From NCBI GenBank assembly GCA_040766325.1, contig JAXGQR010000008.1, positions 87,795-151,794 of the forward strand: 64,000 bases of DNA. Reading direction: 5' to 3'. Every line of letters begins with the position of its first letter. The stretch's first letter is position 1. Below, one piece after another: positions 26,910 to 35,762 of the stretch. A program made the position numbers and the translations under genes. The DNA is from Dehalobacterium sp040766325. Its GTDB lineage: Bacteria > Bacillota > Dehalobacteriia > Dehalobacteriales > Dehalobacteriaceae. Below the pieces are notes generated by a model. It was given only the letters and a program-made list of their open reading frames with translations, did no database searches and had not been told where the DNA came from.

Positions 26910-28178
26910 ATGAAAATATTAGTTGTCGGAGGCGGTGGACGGGAGCATGCTTTGGTATGGAAGCTGAACCAGAGTCCCCAGGTGGAAAAAATATTCTGTG
27001 CGCCGGGAAATGCAGGTATTTCTCAGTTGGCGGAATGTATTCCAATTCAAGCAGATGATATTGATGGACTATTATCTTTTGCCCAAAAGGAAAAAATTGA
27101 CCTTACGGTTGTCGGGCCTGAGGCCCCTCTAACCAAAGGGATTGTTAATCAGTTTCAGGTAGCAGGCCTTAAAATCTTTGGTCCTTCGCAGGAAGCAGCA
27201 GAAATAGAAGGCAGTAAGGCTTTAGCAAAAAATATTATGGAAAAATATCAAATCCCCACAGCTCGCTACCAGGTTTTTGAAGATGCAGCTTCCGCTATTA
27301 ATTATATTCGCAAACAAGGTGCACCTATTGTGGTGAAAGCAGATGGTTTAGCAGCAGGAAAGGGTGTTATTGTTGCCTCTGATGAGGAAACTGCCGTCAA
27401 TGCTGTGCAAGAAATAATGGAAAATAAGGTTTTTGGACAAGCAGGAACCAAGATCGTCATTGAGGAGTTTTTGGAGGGCGAGGAAGTCAGCATTTTAGCT
27501 TTTACAGACGGTGAATACGTGATTCCTATGATCTCTGCCCAGGATCATAAGAGGGCCTTTGATGATGATCAAGGGCCGAATACCGGGGGCATGGGTGCTT
27601 ACGCTCCTGCTCCTGTATACACTCCGGAGATTGCTGAAATTGTATTGGAATCCATTATTAAACCCACGGTAGCAGGATTAAAATCTGAAGGAAGAACTTA
27701 TCGTGGTGTACTTTACGTTGGTTTAATGTTAACGGAGACCGGTCCTAAGGTATTGGAATACAATGCACGTTTTGGTGATCCGGAAACGCAGCCGGTGATG
27801 ATGCTCTTAAAAACAGATTTGGTTGATATCATCCAGGCTATTCTGGCAGGGAAACTAGCCCAACAGGAAATCCTTTGGTATGAGGAGTCGGCGGTATGTG
27901 TGGTATTAGCGTCAGGCGGCTATCCGGGTCCTTATGAGAAGGCTATGAAGATTGAAGGGTTGGAGTCTTCCTCTTCCAATAGTATGGTTTTTCACGCCGG
28001 GACAGCGTTTGTAAATGGAGAAATTGTGACATCCGGCGGTCGTGTCCTGGGTGTTACGGCAACAGGCAAGTCGGTAACAGAGGCAATTGAGAATACCTAT
28101 AGGGAAGTGGGAAAAATCAGTTTCCAAGGCATGCATTACCGCACCGATATTGGTAAAAAAGCCTTGAATAGACGATAA
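26910..28178 (+). CDS. purD: Phosphoribosylamine-glycine ligase
   Basis: 422 residues. ATP-grasp enzyme that joins glycine to phosphoribosylamine. N-terminus MKILVVGGGGREHALVWKL; VVKADGLAAGKGVIV for ATP binding; AQDHKRAFDDDQGPNTGGMGAYAPAP; and LEYNARFGDPETQP for metal and ATP. Uses glycine, the substrate also handled by the gcv operon that follows. Last gene of the run; terminator at 28309. Confidence 0.97.
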   Translation: MKILVVGGGGREHALVWKLNQSPQVEKIFCAPGNAGISQLAECIPIQADDIDGLLSFAQKEKIDLTVVGPEAPLTKGIVNQFQVAGLKIFGPSQEAAEIEGSKALAKNIMEKYQIPTARYQVFEDAASAINYIRKQGAPIVVKADGLAAGKGVIVASDEETAVNAVQEIMENKVFGQAGTKIVIEEFLEGEEVSILAFTDGEYVIPMISAQDHKRAFDDDQGPNTGGMGAYAPAPVYTPEIAEIVLESIIKPTVAGLKSEGRTYRGVLYVGLMLTETGPKVLEYNARFGDPETQPVMMLLKTDLVDIIQAILAGKLAQQEILWYEESAVCVVLASGGYPGPYEKAMKIEGLESSSSNSMVFHAGTAFVNGEIVTSGGRVLGVTATGKSVTEAIENTYREVGKISFQGMHYRTDIGKKALNRR

Positions 28179-28308
28179 AAATATTTACAAATAGATATAC
28201 TTCATGTAAAATTAACTAAAATAAAATTATTTTTTGTAGAAAAGGTAATGATATTGTTGAAGAAATATTCGGGCTAGATATTTATCAAGGGTCATCTCAG
28301 GTCAATAT

Positions 28309-28350
28309 ACAGGGTATTGACAAAGTGTCATTTGCCCTGTTTTTTATTTT
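28309..28350 (+). terminator. Intrinsic terminator between purD and gcvT
   Basis: ACAGGGTATTGACA and TGTCATTTGCCCTGT form a long stem with few mismatches and a three-base loop, followed by TTTTTTATTTT. It lies 131 bases past purD, so separates the purine and glycine operons; an attenuator role is possible but less likely since a promoter follows it. Confidence 0.85.
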
Positions 28351-28397
28351 AAACCTTCAAGGAAAGAACAAAAGGTAAAAAAGTAAATTTCCATGGT

Positions 28398-28426
28398 TTG
28401 ATGACCTAGATAATGGGGAATAATAT
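28398..28426 (+). promoter_or_regulatory. Probable sigma-A promoter of the gcv operon
   Basis: TTGATG at 28398-28403, 17-base spacer, TAATAT at 28421-28426, just upstream of gcvT and after the terminator. The leader is only about 20 bases, too short for a glycine riboswitch. Confidence 0.6.
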
Positions 28427-28454
28427 TATATAAATTGTCTGAAGGAGCGGGATT

Positions 28455-29561
28455 ATGAAGAAAACACCATTATATGAACAACATCTAGATCTTAAAGGAA
28501 AGATGATTGATTTTGGTGGCTGGGTTTTACCTGTTGATTATCAAGGACAAGGTATTCTTGTTGAGCATGAAGCAGTAAGAACTGCGACCGGACTCTTTGA
28601 TGTCTCCCACATGGGGGAGGTCACGGTAAAAGGTCGCGATGCGGAAAAATTTATTCAAAAAATGATTACCAACGATATATCTTCTATGTCGAATTTTCAG
28701 GTTTTTTACTCTCCTATGTGTTATCCTGATGGTGGTGTGGTAGATGATCTTTTGGTGTATAAATATCATCAAGAAGATTATTTACTTGTGATCAACGCTT
28801 CAAATACTGAAAAAGATTTTCAATGGCTGCAGGAACATTTAGAGGGTGATGTAGCAATTAATAATATATCCGAAATGTGTGCCCAATTAGCTCTACAGGG
28901 TCCCCAATCTGAACGTATCCTGCAAAAATTGACGGATACAGATTTATCCGAGTTGAATTATTATCATTTCTTACCTGATGTGGATTTGTCCGGCATATCT
29001 GCCTTGATCTCCCGGACGGGATATACCGGAGAGGATGGCTTTGAGATTTATTTTGCTCCCAAGGATGCACCTTTTCTTTGGAATAAGCTTCTAGAGGCAG
29101 GAAAAGAAGACGGGCTGCTGCCTTGCGGTTTAGGAGCAAGGGACACTCTGCGTTTTGAAGTTTGTCTGCCTTTATATGGACAGGAGATTGACCAGGATAT
29201 CACACCTTTAGAGGCCGGCTTAGGTTACTTTGTCAAATTAGATAAAGATGACTTTATCGGTAAAGAAGCTTTAGAGTTGCAAAAAGAAAGGGGGATTCCG
29301 CGCAAATTGGTTGGTTTCGAAATGGTAGATCGGGGGATTGCCAGAAGTCATTATGAAGTCCAAGCCGCAGGGGAAAAAATTGGTTTTGTTACTACGGGAA
29401 GTTTTTCACCAACTTTGAAAAAAAATGTTGGACTAGCCCTAATCGATGCTGAGTATGCCAATGAAGGAGCCGAAATCCAGATCTTGGTACGCAATAAGGC
29501 ATTAAAAGGGAAAGTCATCAAAAAACCTTTTGTTAAGAAAAACACTAAAGTAACTAAATAA
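28455..29561 (+). CDS. gcvT: Glycine cleavage system T protein (aminomethyltransferase)
   Basis: 368 residues. Takes the aminomethyl group from the lipoyl arm of GcvH and yields methylene-tetrahydrofolate and ammonia. Motifs: KMIDFGGWVLPV, GLFDVSHMGEV, QKMITNDIS, LISRTGYTGEDGFEIY, GLGARDTLRFE and VTTGSFSPTLKKNVGLAL. AAGGAGCGGG precedes the ATG. First gene of gcvT-H-PA-PB. Confidence 0.97.
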   Translation: MKKTPLYEQHLDLKGKMIDFGGWVLPVDYQGQGILVEHEAVRTATGLFDVSHMGEVTVKGRDAEKFIQKMITNDISSMSNFQVFYSPMCYPDGGVVDDLLVYKYHQEDYLLVINASNTEKDFQWLQEHLEGDVAINNISEMCAQLALQGPQSERILQKLTDTDLSELNYYHFLPDVDLSGISALISRTGYTGEDGFEIYFAPKDAPFLWNKLLEAGKEDGLLPCGLGARDTLRFEVCLPLYGQEIDQDITPLEAGLGYFVKLDKDDFIGKEALELQKERGIPRKLVGFEMVDRGIARSHYEVQAAGEKIGFVTTGSFSPTLKKNVGLALIDAEYANEGAEIQILVRNKALKGKVIKKPFVKKNTKVTK

Positions 29562-29599
29562 AGGGAAATATAAGATAAATAAATTAAGGAGGGCTTATC

Positions 29600-29983
29600 A
29601 TGTCGAGTATCAATGAATTAAAATTTGCTGAATCTCATGAATGGGTTAAAGTTGAAGGTAATAAAGCTATCGTAGGTATTAGTGATTTTGCTCAAAGTGA
29701 ATTGGGGGAGATCGTTTTTGTAGAACTGCCCCAGGTAGGAGATGAATTAAGCAAAGGAGATCCATTGGGAGTCGTAGAATCGGTTAAAGCGGCTTCGGAT
29801 ATATATGCCCCGGTTTCAGGTAATGTGGTAGAGGTAAACGAAGAATTATTATACGAACCGGGAAAAATCAATGAGCAAGCTTATGAGAGCTGGTTTGTAG
29901 CCATTGAAATGACGGATCCCTCGGAATTAGATGATATGTTGGACGCCGCTGCTTATGAAAAGCTCTGTAAGGAGGAGGACTAA
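29600..29983 (+). CDS. gcvH: Glycine cleavage system H protein
   Basis: 127 residues, the lipoyl carrier that shuttles the aminomethyl group among P, T and L proteins. The lipoylation site is Lys63 in VVESVKAASDIYAPVSG. HEWVKVEGNKAIVGISDFAQSELGEIVFVELP is split normally around the domain start. AAGGAGGGC is upstream. Confidence 0.97.
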   Translation: MSSINELKFAESHEWVKVEGNKAIVGISDFAQSELGEIVFVELPQVGDELSKGDPLGVVESVKAASDIYAPVSGNVVEVNEELLYEPGKINEQAYESWFVAIEMTDPSELDDMLDAAAYEKLCKEED

Positions 29984-29985
29984 TT

Positions 29986-31328
29986 GTGTCCAGGTACATC
30001 TCAAATACGCCGGAGCAACAGCTAGAGATGTTAAACGCGGTGGGATTAAAGACCACTGAGGAGCTTTTTCAGGATATTCCTCAAGAGATGCGTTTAAAGA
30101 GAACATTAAATTTACCGTCTCTCTTTCGGAAATGGAATTAGTAAAACTTATGGCGGATAAAGCGGGGAAAAATTACAATCTTGATGATTATGCGTGTTTT
30201 CTGGGAGCAGGTGCCTATGACCATTTTGTACCTTCCGTGATTGATCATATCCTTTCTAGACAAGAATTCTATACTACATACACTCCTTATCAACCGGAAA
30301 TCAGTCAAGGAACTTTGCAATCCATCTTTGAATATCAAACCATGATTTGTGAACTGACTGGCATGGATGTAGCAAATGCTTCCATGTACGATGGAGCCAG
30401 TGCTCTGGCGGAGGCTGGAATCATGGCTTGCCAGGCTACTAGGAGATCGGAAATTTTAATAGCACGGACAGTACATCCGGAAAGTCGGGTTGTTCTTAAC
30501 ACTTATGGAAAATTTCGCGATATCAAAGTTGTTGAAATTGGGTATGAGAATGGTCAGATTGATCAGAAAGATCTTGCTGAAAAAATCTCAGCGAATACCG
30601 CCGCGGTGGTTGTGCAAAGCCCTAACTTTTTTGGCATTATTGAATCACTGAAGCAAATCGGTGAATTAGCCCATAATAATAAGAGCCTTTTTATCGTATC
30701 TGCCGATCCTATTTCCTTAGCTTTGTTGAAGTCCCCCGGAGAGTTGGGAGCAGATATTGTGGTAGGTGAAGGTCAGCCTTTAGGCAACCCCATCAGTTTC
30801 GGTGGACCCTACTTAGGGTTCTTTGCCGCCAACGAAAAATTAATGAGAAAAATGCCGGGACGGATTGTGGGAGAAACGGTGGATAAATATGGAAATAGGG
30901 GGTTTGTGCTTACCATTCAGACCCGTGAACAACATATCCGCAGAGAAAAGGCGACATCAAATATCTGTTCCAACCAGGCCTTAAATGCTTTGGCGGCGAC
31001 GATTTATCTTACCTTGTTAGGGAAGGAAGGTTTAAGAGAGGTGGCCGAACTTTGTCTCAACAAAGCTCACTATGCCTATAACCGGCTCATCGCGACCGGG
31101 AATTTCCAACCCTACTTCGAGGCACCGTTCTTTAAGGAATTCGCCCTGAAGAGCCGTATCCCTTTGGAACAGCTTAATAAGGAGCTGTTGGATGAAAAAA
31201 TCATCGGCGGCTACTGCTTAGGAAATGATTATCCGGAATTAGCAGAAGGATGGTTAATTGCAGTTACTGAAAAGAGGACGAAAGAAGAAATTGATCTGCT
31301 CGTAGGAAAGGCAGGGAAAACAGCATGA
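29986..31328 (+). pseudogene. gcvPA: Glycine dehydrogenase subunit 1, one frameshift near the N-terminus
   Basis: PLP-dependent decarboxylation of glycine needs both PA and PB in this two-subunit form. GTG 29986, behind GGAGGAGG and two bases after gcvH, starts SRYISNTPEQQLEML; at 30116-30126 one base is missing (TCTCTC region), so the frame stops at TAG 30139. With one base restored, LNLPS is followed by LSEMELVKLMADKAG and the frame runs to 31328, giving 447 residues, the family norm. The larger part (from about 30132) is fully open. The lone lesion in an otherwise complete operon suggests a sequence error. Overlaps gcvPB by four bases. Confidence 0.88.
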
Positions 31329-32782
31329 AAGAAAAAGCTTTAATATTTGAGATCAGTAAGCCGGGTCGAATTGCTTATTCCCTTCCTGCATGTGATGTCC
31401 CGGTTGGAAAAATATCCGATATGATTCCCGAGGATTTGGTGCGTGATCAAGCTCCAGAGCTGCCGGAAGTCAGCGAATTGGACGCTGTGCGTCACTTTAC
31501 CCAGTTATCTCAGCGGAATCACGGTGTAGACTCCGGGTTTTATCCTTTAGGCAGCTGCACCATGAAATATAATCCTAAGTTGAACGAAACCGTATCTCGC
31601 ATGAGCGGGTTTCTAAAGATTCATCCTTATCAACCGGAAGAAACGGTGCAGGGATCATTAGAGCTTATGTATCGCATGGACCAAATGTTATCGGAAATTA
31701 CAGGTATGGATAGAGTTTCTCTCCAACCGGCAGCCGGAGCTCACGGAGAAATGGCTGGGTTGATGATTATCAAAGCCTATCATCAGCACCGCGGCGATGA
31801 GAAGCGTACCAAAATTATTATCCCGGATGCTGCTCACGGAACTAATCCTGCTTCTGCAGCTATCTCGGGGTTCGATGTCATCGAAGTCAAATCCGATGCC
31901 CGAGGCGGGGTTGATATCAACGCCTTAAAAGAACTAATGAATGATGAGATTGCCGGTTTGATGCTGACTAATCCAAATACATTAGGTCTTTTTGAAGAAA
32001 ATATTCAGGAGATAGCGCGGATAGTTCATGAGGCCGGGGGACTTCTTTATTACGATGGTGCTAATGCGAACGCCATTGTAGGGATTGCTCGACCTGGGGA
32101 CATGGGTTTTGACGTGGTGCACCTTAATCTACATAAAACCTTCAGCACTCCCCATGGTGGCGGTGGTCCCGGTTCCGGCCCTGTGGGTGTAAAAAAAGAT
32201 TTAGTGCCCTTTTTACCTAAACCCTTGGTGGAACATGAGGATGGCAGATATTACCTTGATGATGATCGTCCTTTGTCCATTGGGAAGATCAAAGCTTTTT
32301 ACGGTAATTTTAATGTGGCAGTTAAAGCTTTTGCTTATATTATGAGCATGGGTGGGGATGGCTTAAAAAAGGTGGCTGAAGCTGCCGTACTCAATGCCAA
32401 CTATATTGCTGCAAAGTTGCGGGATCTCTATCTTGTGCCTTATGATCGTATTTGTATGCATGAATGTGTCTTATCCGGACAAAACCAAAAGAAAAAGGGT
32501 GTCGCGACTTTGGACATTGCCAAACGTCTTTTAGACTTTGGTTATCATCCGCCAACAATATATTTCCCCTTGATTGTGCATGAGGCTTTAATGATTGAGC
32601 CGACGGAGTCGGAGAGCAAAGAAACCTTGGATGAGTTTATTGGAGTGATGCGCCAAATCGCCCATGAAGTAGACACGGATCCTGAAATAGTGAAATCTGC
32701 GCCACATAATACAGTGGTTGCCCGCCTTGACGAAGCCACTGCCGCACGCAGTCCGATTTTACGCTGGAAACCTAAGAATTAA
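31325..32782 (+). CDS. gcvPB: Glycine dehydrogenase subunit 2
   Basis: 485 residues. Carries the PLP-binding lysine in HLNLHKTFSTPHGGGGPG near residue 268. Also NHGVDSGFYPLGSCTMKYNPK, LQPAAGAHGEMAG, and PDAAHGTNPASAA. Start ATG overlaps the gcvPA stop (ATGA), so translation is coupled. Together with PA, H, T and LpdA it completes the glycine cleavage complex. Confidence 0.97.
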   Translation: MKEKALIFEISKPGRIAYSLPACDVPVGKISDMIPEDLVRDQAPELPEVSELDAVRHFTQLSQRNHGVDSGFYPLGSCTMKYNPKLNETVSRMSGFLKIHPYQPEETVQGSLELMYRMDQMLSEITGMDRVSLQPAAGAHGEMAGLMIIKAYHQHRGDEKRTKIIIPDAAHGTNPASAAISGFDVIEVKSDARGGVDINALKELMNDEIAGLMLTNPNTLGLFEENIQEIARIVHEAGGLLYYDGANANAIVGIARPGDMGFDVVHLNLHKTFSTPHGGGGPGSGPVGVKKDLVPFLPKPLVEHEDGRYYLDDDRPLSIGKIKAFYGNFNVAVKAFAYIMSMGGDGLKKVAEAAVLNANYIAAKLRDLYLVPYDRICMHECVLSGQNQKKKGVATLDIAKRLLDFGYHPPTIYFPLIVHEALMIEPTESESKETLDEFIGVMRQIAHEVDTDPEIVKSAPHNTVVARLDEATAARSPILRWKPKN

Positions 32783-32813
32783 TCTCTATCAAATGATGGT
32801 TAGAAAATTTGAA

Positions 32814-32840
32814 CCCCCCTTCATAGGGGGATTCTTTCAT
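32814..32840 (+). terminator. Weak terminator-like hairpin after gcvPB
   Basis: CCCCCCT, loop TCAT, AGGGGG, then ATTCTTTC. A strong stem but a poor T tract, so it may only partly stop transcription before lpdA. Confidence 0.6.
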
Positions 32841-32894
32841 CATAAAGGATCTTTTATTTTAAACCCTTTAAATGTACTGTGAGGAGATGTTTAC

Positions 32895-34292
32895 ATGGAT
32901 AAGGATATAATTATCATTGGCGGCGGACCAGGAGGGTACGTTGCCGCCATTCGCGCAGCTCAATTAGGAGCAAAAGTCGCTTTAATTGAAGAAGACTTAG
33001 TAGGGGGGACTTGTTTAAATCGGGGATGTATTCCTACCAAGGCTTTATATAAAAACGCCGAGATTGTGCAAACTTTAAATAAATCACTGAGTTTTGGCAT
33101 TCACTTGGAAGGCTTTCAGATTAATATGGAGCAGGTACAAGGACGTAAACAAGAGGTGGTAAATAAATTACGCACTGGGGTGAGCCAACTTCTCAAGGAA
33201 AACGGTGTAGAGGTTATTGTGGGAAAAGGCAGCTTAATAAATTCCAATACAGTGCTTATTACTGATGGGGCAGGCAATACCCAAGAGATGCATGGAAAAA
33301 ATATTTTGCTCGCCACCGGTTCCGCGGCGGCACGTCTGCCCATTCCAGGGATAGATTTACCGGGAGTAATAACCAGCAATGAGGCTTTAGAGCTTCAAAA
33401 GTTGCCTAAAACGATGATCATTATCGGGGGAGGGGTGGTCGGCATTGAATTTGCTGGTATCTTCCAATCCCTAGGTACTCAGGTGACAGTTGTGGAATAT
33501 CTACCCAGGATTTTACCTTTAGTTGATGAAGAAATTGTGAGGAGAGCTACAGTTTATTTTAGGAAACAAGGCTTCAAAATGGAGACGGGGATTAAGGTTA
33601 AAAAAATTGTTCAAGGCGAAGGGGAATTACGAGTTTTAGCTGAAGGGAAAAAGGGTGAACTGGAATTTACAGGAGAAATGGTTCTTCTCTCTGTGGGTAG
33701 ATCTATTAATGTGGAAGGATTGAATTTAGATCAAATAGGGATAGAGTATGATCGCTATGGCATTAAGGTAAATAATTACTACGAAACATCCGTTCCGGGG
33801 ATTTATGCCATCGGAGATGTCATTGGCGGGCAGATGTTGGCTCATGTCGCTTCCGAGGAGGGCAAGGCAGTAATCGATCATATTTTTGGTGTGGAGGAGA
33901 GCCGAATCAATTATGATGCGGTGCCGGCCTGTGTGTTTTCCTTCCCGGAAATTGCTTCTGTAGGACTAACTGAGGAAGAAACAAAAAAGCGGGGAATTTC
34001 CTATAAGGTGAGTAAATTTATGTTTGCTGCCAACGGTAAGGCCTTAACATTAGGGGAAGGGGACGGTTTGGTTAAGGTCATCGCCGATGTATCTACGCAA
34101 AAAATTTTAGGGGTACATATTCTGGGTCCCCATGCTAGTGACCTAATTCATGAAGGATCTTTGGCGGTAACAAATGGTTTGACGGTAGCTGATGTAGGCC
34201 GGACCATTCATGCTCATCCCACTTTGGCGGAGAGTTTCCATGAGGCCGTACTGGGCATAGAGGGTATGGCGATTCATATGTTGCAAAAATAA
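32895..34292 (+). CDS. lpdA: Dihydrolipoyl dehydrogenase (glycine cleavage L protein)
   Basis: 465 residues. Reoxidises dihydrolipoyl-GcvH, passing electrons through FAD to NAD+. FAD motif IIIGGGPGGYVAAIRAAQLGA at the N-terminus; redox-active disulfide in GGTCLNRGCIPTKAL; NAD motif IIIGGGVVGIEFAGI; AIGDVIGGQMLAHVA; and the C-terminal catalytic His-Glu in HAHPTLAESFHEAVLG. Placement right after gcvPB supports its glycine cleavage role. Confidence 0.96.
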   Translation: MDKDIIIIGGGPGGYVAAIRAAQLGAKVALIEEDLVGGTCLNRGCIPTKALYKNAEIVQTLNKSLSFGIHLEGFQINMEQVQGRKQEVVNKLRTGVSQLLKENGVEVIVGKGSLINSNTVLITDGAGNTQEMHGKNILLATGSAAARLPIPGIDLPGVITSNEALELQKLPKTMIIIGGGVVGIEFAGIFQSLGTQVTVVEYLPRILPLVDEEIVRRATVYFRKQGFKMETGIKVKKIVQGEGELRVLAEGKKGELEFTGEMVLLSVGRSINVEGLNLDQIGIEYDRYGIKVNNYYETSVPGIYAIGDVIGGQMLAHVASEEGKAVIDHIFGVEESRINYDAVPACVFSFPEIASVGLTEEETKKRGISYKVSKFMFAANGKALTLGEGDGLVKVIADVSTQKILGVHILGPHASDLIHEGSLAVTNGLTVADVGRTIHAHPTLAESFHEAVLGIEGMAIHMLQK

Positions 34293-34311
34293 GCGAAATG
34301 GAGGTTAAGGG

Positions 34312-35313
34312 GTGGTTGACGTAGGAATAAAGACAAAAATTGTCCGTTCACATTCATTTGATCCCTGGTTTAATATTGCCTTAGAAGAAAAATTGCTCCA
34401 AGATCTTGGGGAAAATGAAATCATCCTTTACTTATGGCAAAACGATAATACGGTTGTTATCGGACGCAACCAAAATGCTTGGAAGGAATGCGCCTGGGAG
34501 CAGTTAGAAAAAGATGGAGGAAAGTTGGCGCGACGTTTATCTGGTGGTGGAGCGGTATATCATGATTTAGGAAACTTAAATTTTACCTTTCTGGCCCCGC
34601 GCAAATACTATGATATCGAAAAACAGCTAACAGTAATATTAGCAGCACTAAGAAATCTCGGAGTAAATCCCGAGTTTTCGGGGCGTAATGATCTTCTGCT
34701 AGATGGAAAAAAATTCTCGGGTCACGCTTATTATTATCAAAGTCAAGCGGCTTATCACCATGGGACGATTATGGTACATTCCGATATTGAAAAATTAGTC
34801 AAATATCTGAATCCCTCAAAAAAGAAAATGGTTGCTAAAGGGGTTGACTCTGTGCGTTCCCGAGTGACAAATATTGCCGAAGAATTCCAGCATATTACAA
34901 TCTTGTCTGTAATGGAGAGCTTTATGAAGAGCTTTAGCGAACTTTATCAAGAACCTGAAGATAAGATGGATATTTACGAAGATGAACCTGAGTTAATGGG
35001 GCTGTATGAAAAATTCGCCTCTTGGTCATGGAGATTTGGACAAAGCCCACTTTTTGACATTTATTTTTCGGAACGTTTTTCTTGGGGCGAAATTGACTTG
35101 ATGCTGCATACCCTTAATGGAAAAATTGATTCCTGCACCGTTTATTCAGATGCCATGGATGAAGAATTGATTCGCAGGATTTCCCCAGCTTTGTTGGGCA
35201 GTAAGCTGGAAAAGGAGAGTTTGCTTCAAGCGTTAGATTCTTTGATCTCAGTGGCAAAAGATCGGATCATCATTGATGATTTAAAGACATGGATTGCATG
35301 CCTTGAGCTCTAA
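34312..35313 (+). CDS. lplA: Lipoate-protein ligase A
   Basis: 333 residues from GTG 34312, GAGG upstream. Activates lipoate with ATP and attaches it to lipoyl domains; here the obvious target is GcvH. Motifs: FDPWFNIALEEKLL, LWQNDNTVVIGRNQNAW, RRLSGGGAVYHDLGNLNFTF, and GRNDLLLDGKKFSGHA; the C-terminal accessory domain is present. It is 19 bases after lpdA. No lipA/lipB in the window, so the cell may rely on scavenged lipoate. Confidence 0.95.
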   Translation: MVDVGIKTKIVRSHSFDPWFNIALEEKLLQDLGENEIILYLWQNDNTVVIGRNQNAWKECAWEQLEKDGGKLARRLSGGGAVYHDLGNLNFTFLAPRKYYDIEKQLTVILAALRNLGVNPEFSGRNDLLLDGKKFSGHAYYYQSQAAYHHGTIMVHSDIEKLVKYLNPSKKKMVAKGVDSVRSRVTNIAEEFQHITILSVMESFMKSFSELYQEPEDKMDIYEDEPELMGLYEKFASWSWRFGQSPLFDIYFSERFSWGEIDLMLHTLNGKIDSCTVYSDAMDEELIRRISPALLGSKLEKESLLQALDSLISVAKDRIIIDDLKTWIACLEL

Positions 35314-35408
35314 TTTTTGAAACAAAAAGATATTTCATAAAAAAACAGGTAAAACACCCTGTTCTATGGAATATACTAAAGGTTTTAGGTTTCAAAGGAG
35401 GGGGAAAA

Positions 35409-35717
35409 ATGCCTGGTCATAATAAATGGAAAGATCCTTTTGTTGATTCCTTATTCGAGGCAATTTTGTCTTTGGAGAATAAAGAGGAATGCTATCGTTT
35501 TTTTGAAGATCTGGCCACTGTCGGGGAGATTAAATCCTTGGCTCAACGATGGGAAGTTGCAAAAATGCTGGCACGGGATGAAACGTATAATAAAATTGTT
35601 GAAGTAACCGGGGCGAGTACCGCCACTATTAGTAGGGTGAAACGCTGTTTGTTTTATGGTGCCGATGGTTATAAATTAATGTTGGATAAAATCGAGAGCA
35701 ATAAGAAGGATGAGTAA
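35409..35717 (+). CDS. TrpR-like regulator (YerC/HisR type)
   Basis: 102 residues. The TrpR/YerC family pattern is clear: FEAILSLENKEECYRFFEDL, TVGEIKSLAQRWEVAKML, and the helix-turn-helix TYNKIVEVTGASTATISRVKR. AAAGGAGGGGG precedes the ATG. In Firmicutes such proteins are named YerC/YecD, and comparative genomics has proposed a histidine-biosynthesis regulator role (HisR). It lies two genes upstream of the his operon, whose promoter carries a palindrome, consistent with that role. Regulator family confident; target is inference. Confidence 0.85.
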   Translation: MPGHNKWKDPFVDSLFEAILSLENKEECYRFFEDLATVGEIKSLAQRWEVAKMLARDETYNKIVEVTGASTATISRVKRCLFYGADGYKLMLDKIESNKKDE

Positions 35718-35762
35718 CAGACATCAATTTAGTGGTTTTACGGTTAAAGAGGAAGTGGTAAA

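Noticed and set aside
28190..28455. Glycine riboswitch before gcvT
   Set aside because: None of the tandem aptamer core is visible, and the predicted promoter leaves only a very short leader.
35344..35365. AACAGG/CCTGTT hairpin before the TrpR-like gene
   Set aside because: Six-base stem without a T run on the coding strand; it would work as a terminator only leftwards, where no gene ends.
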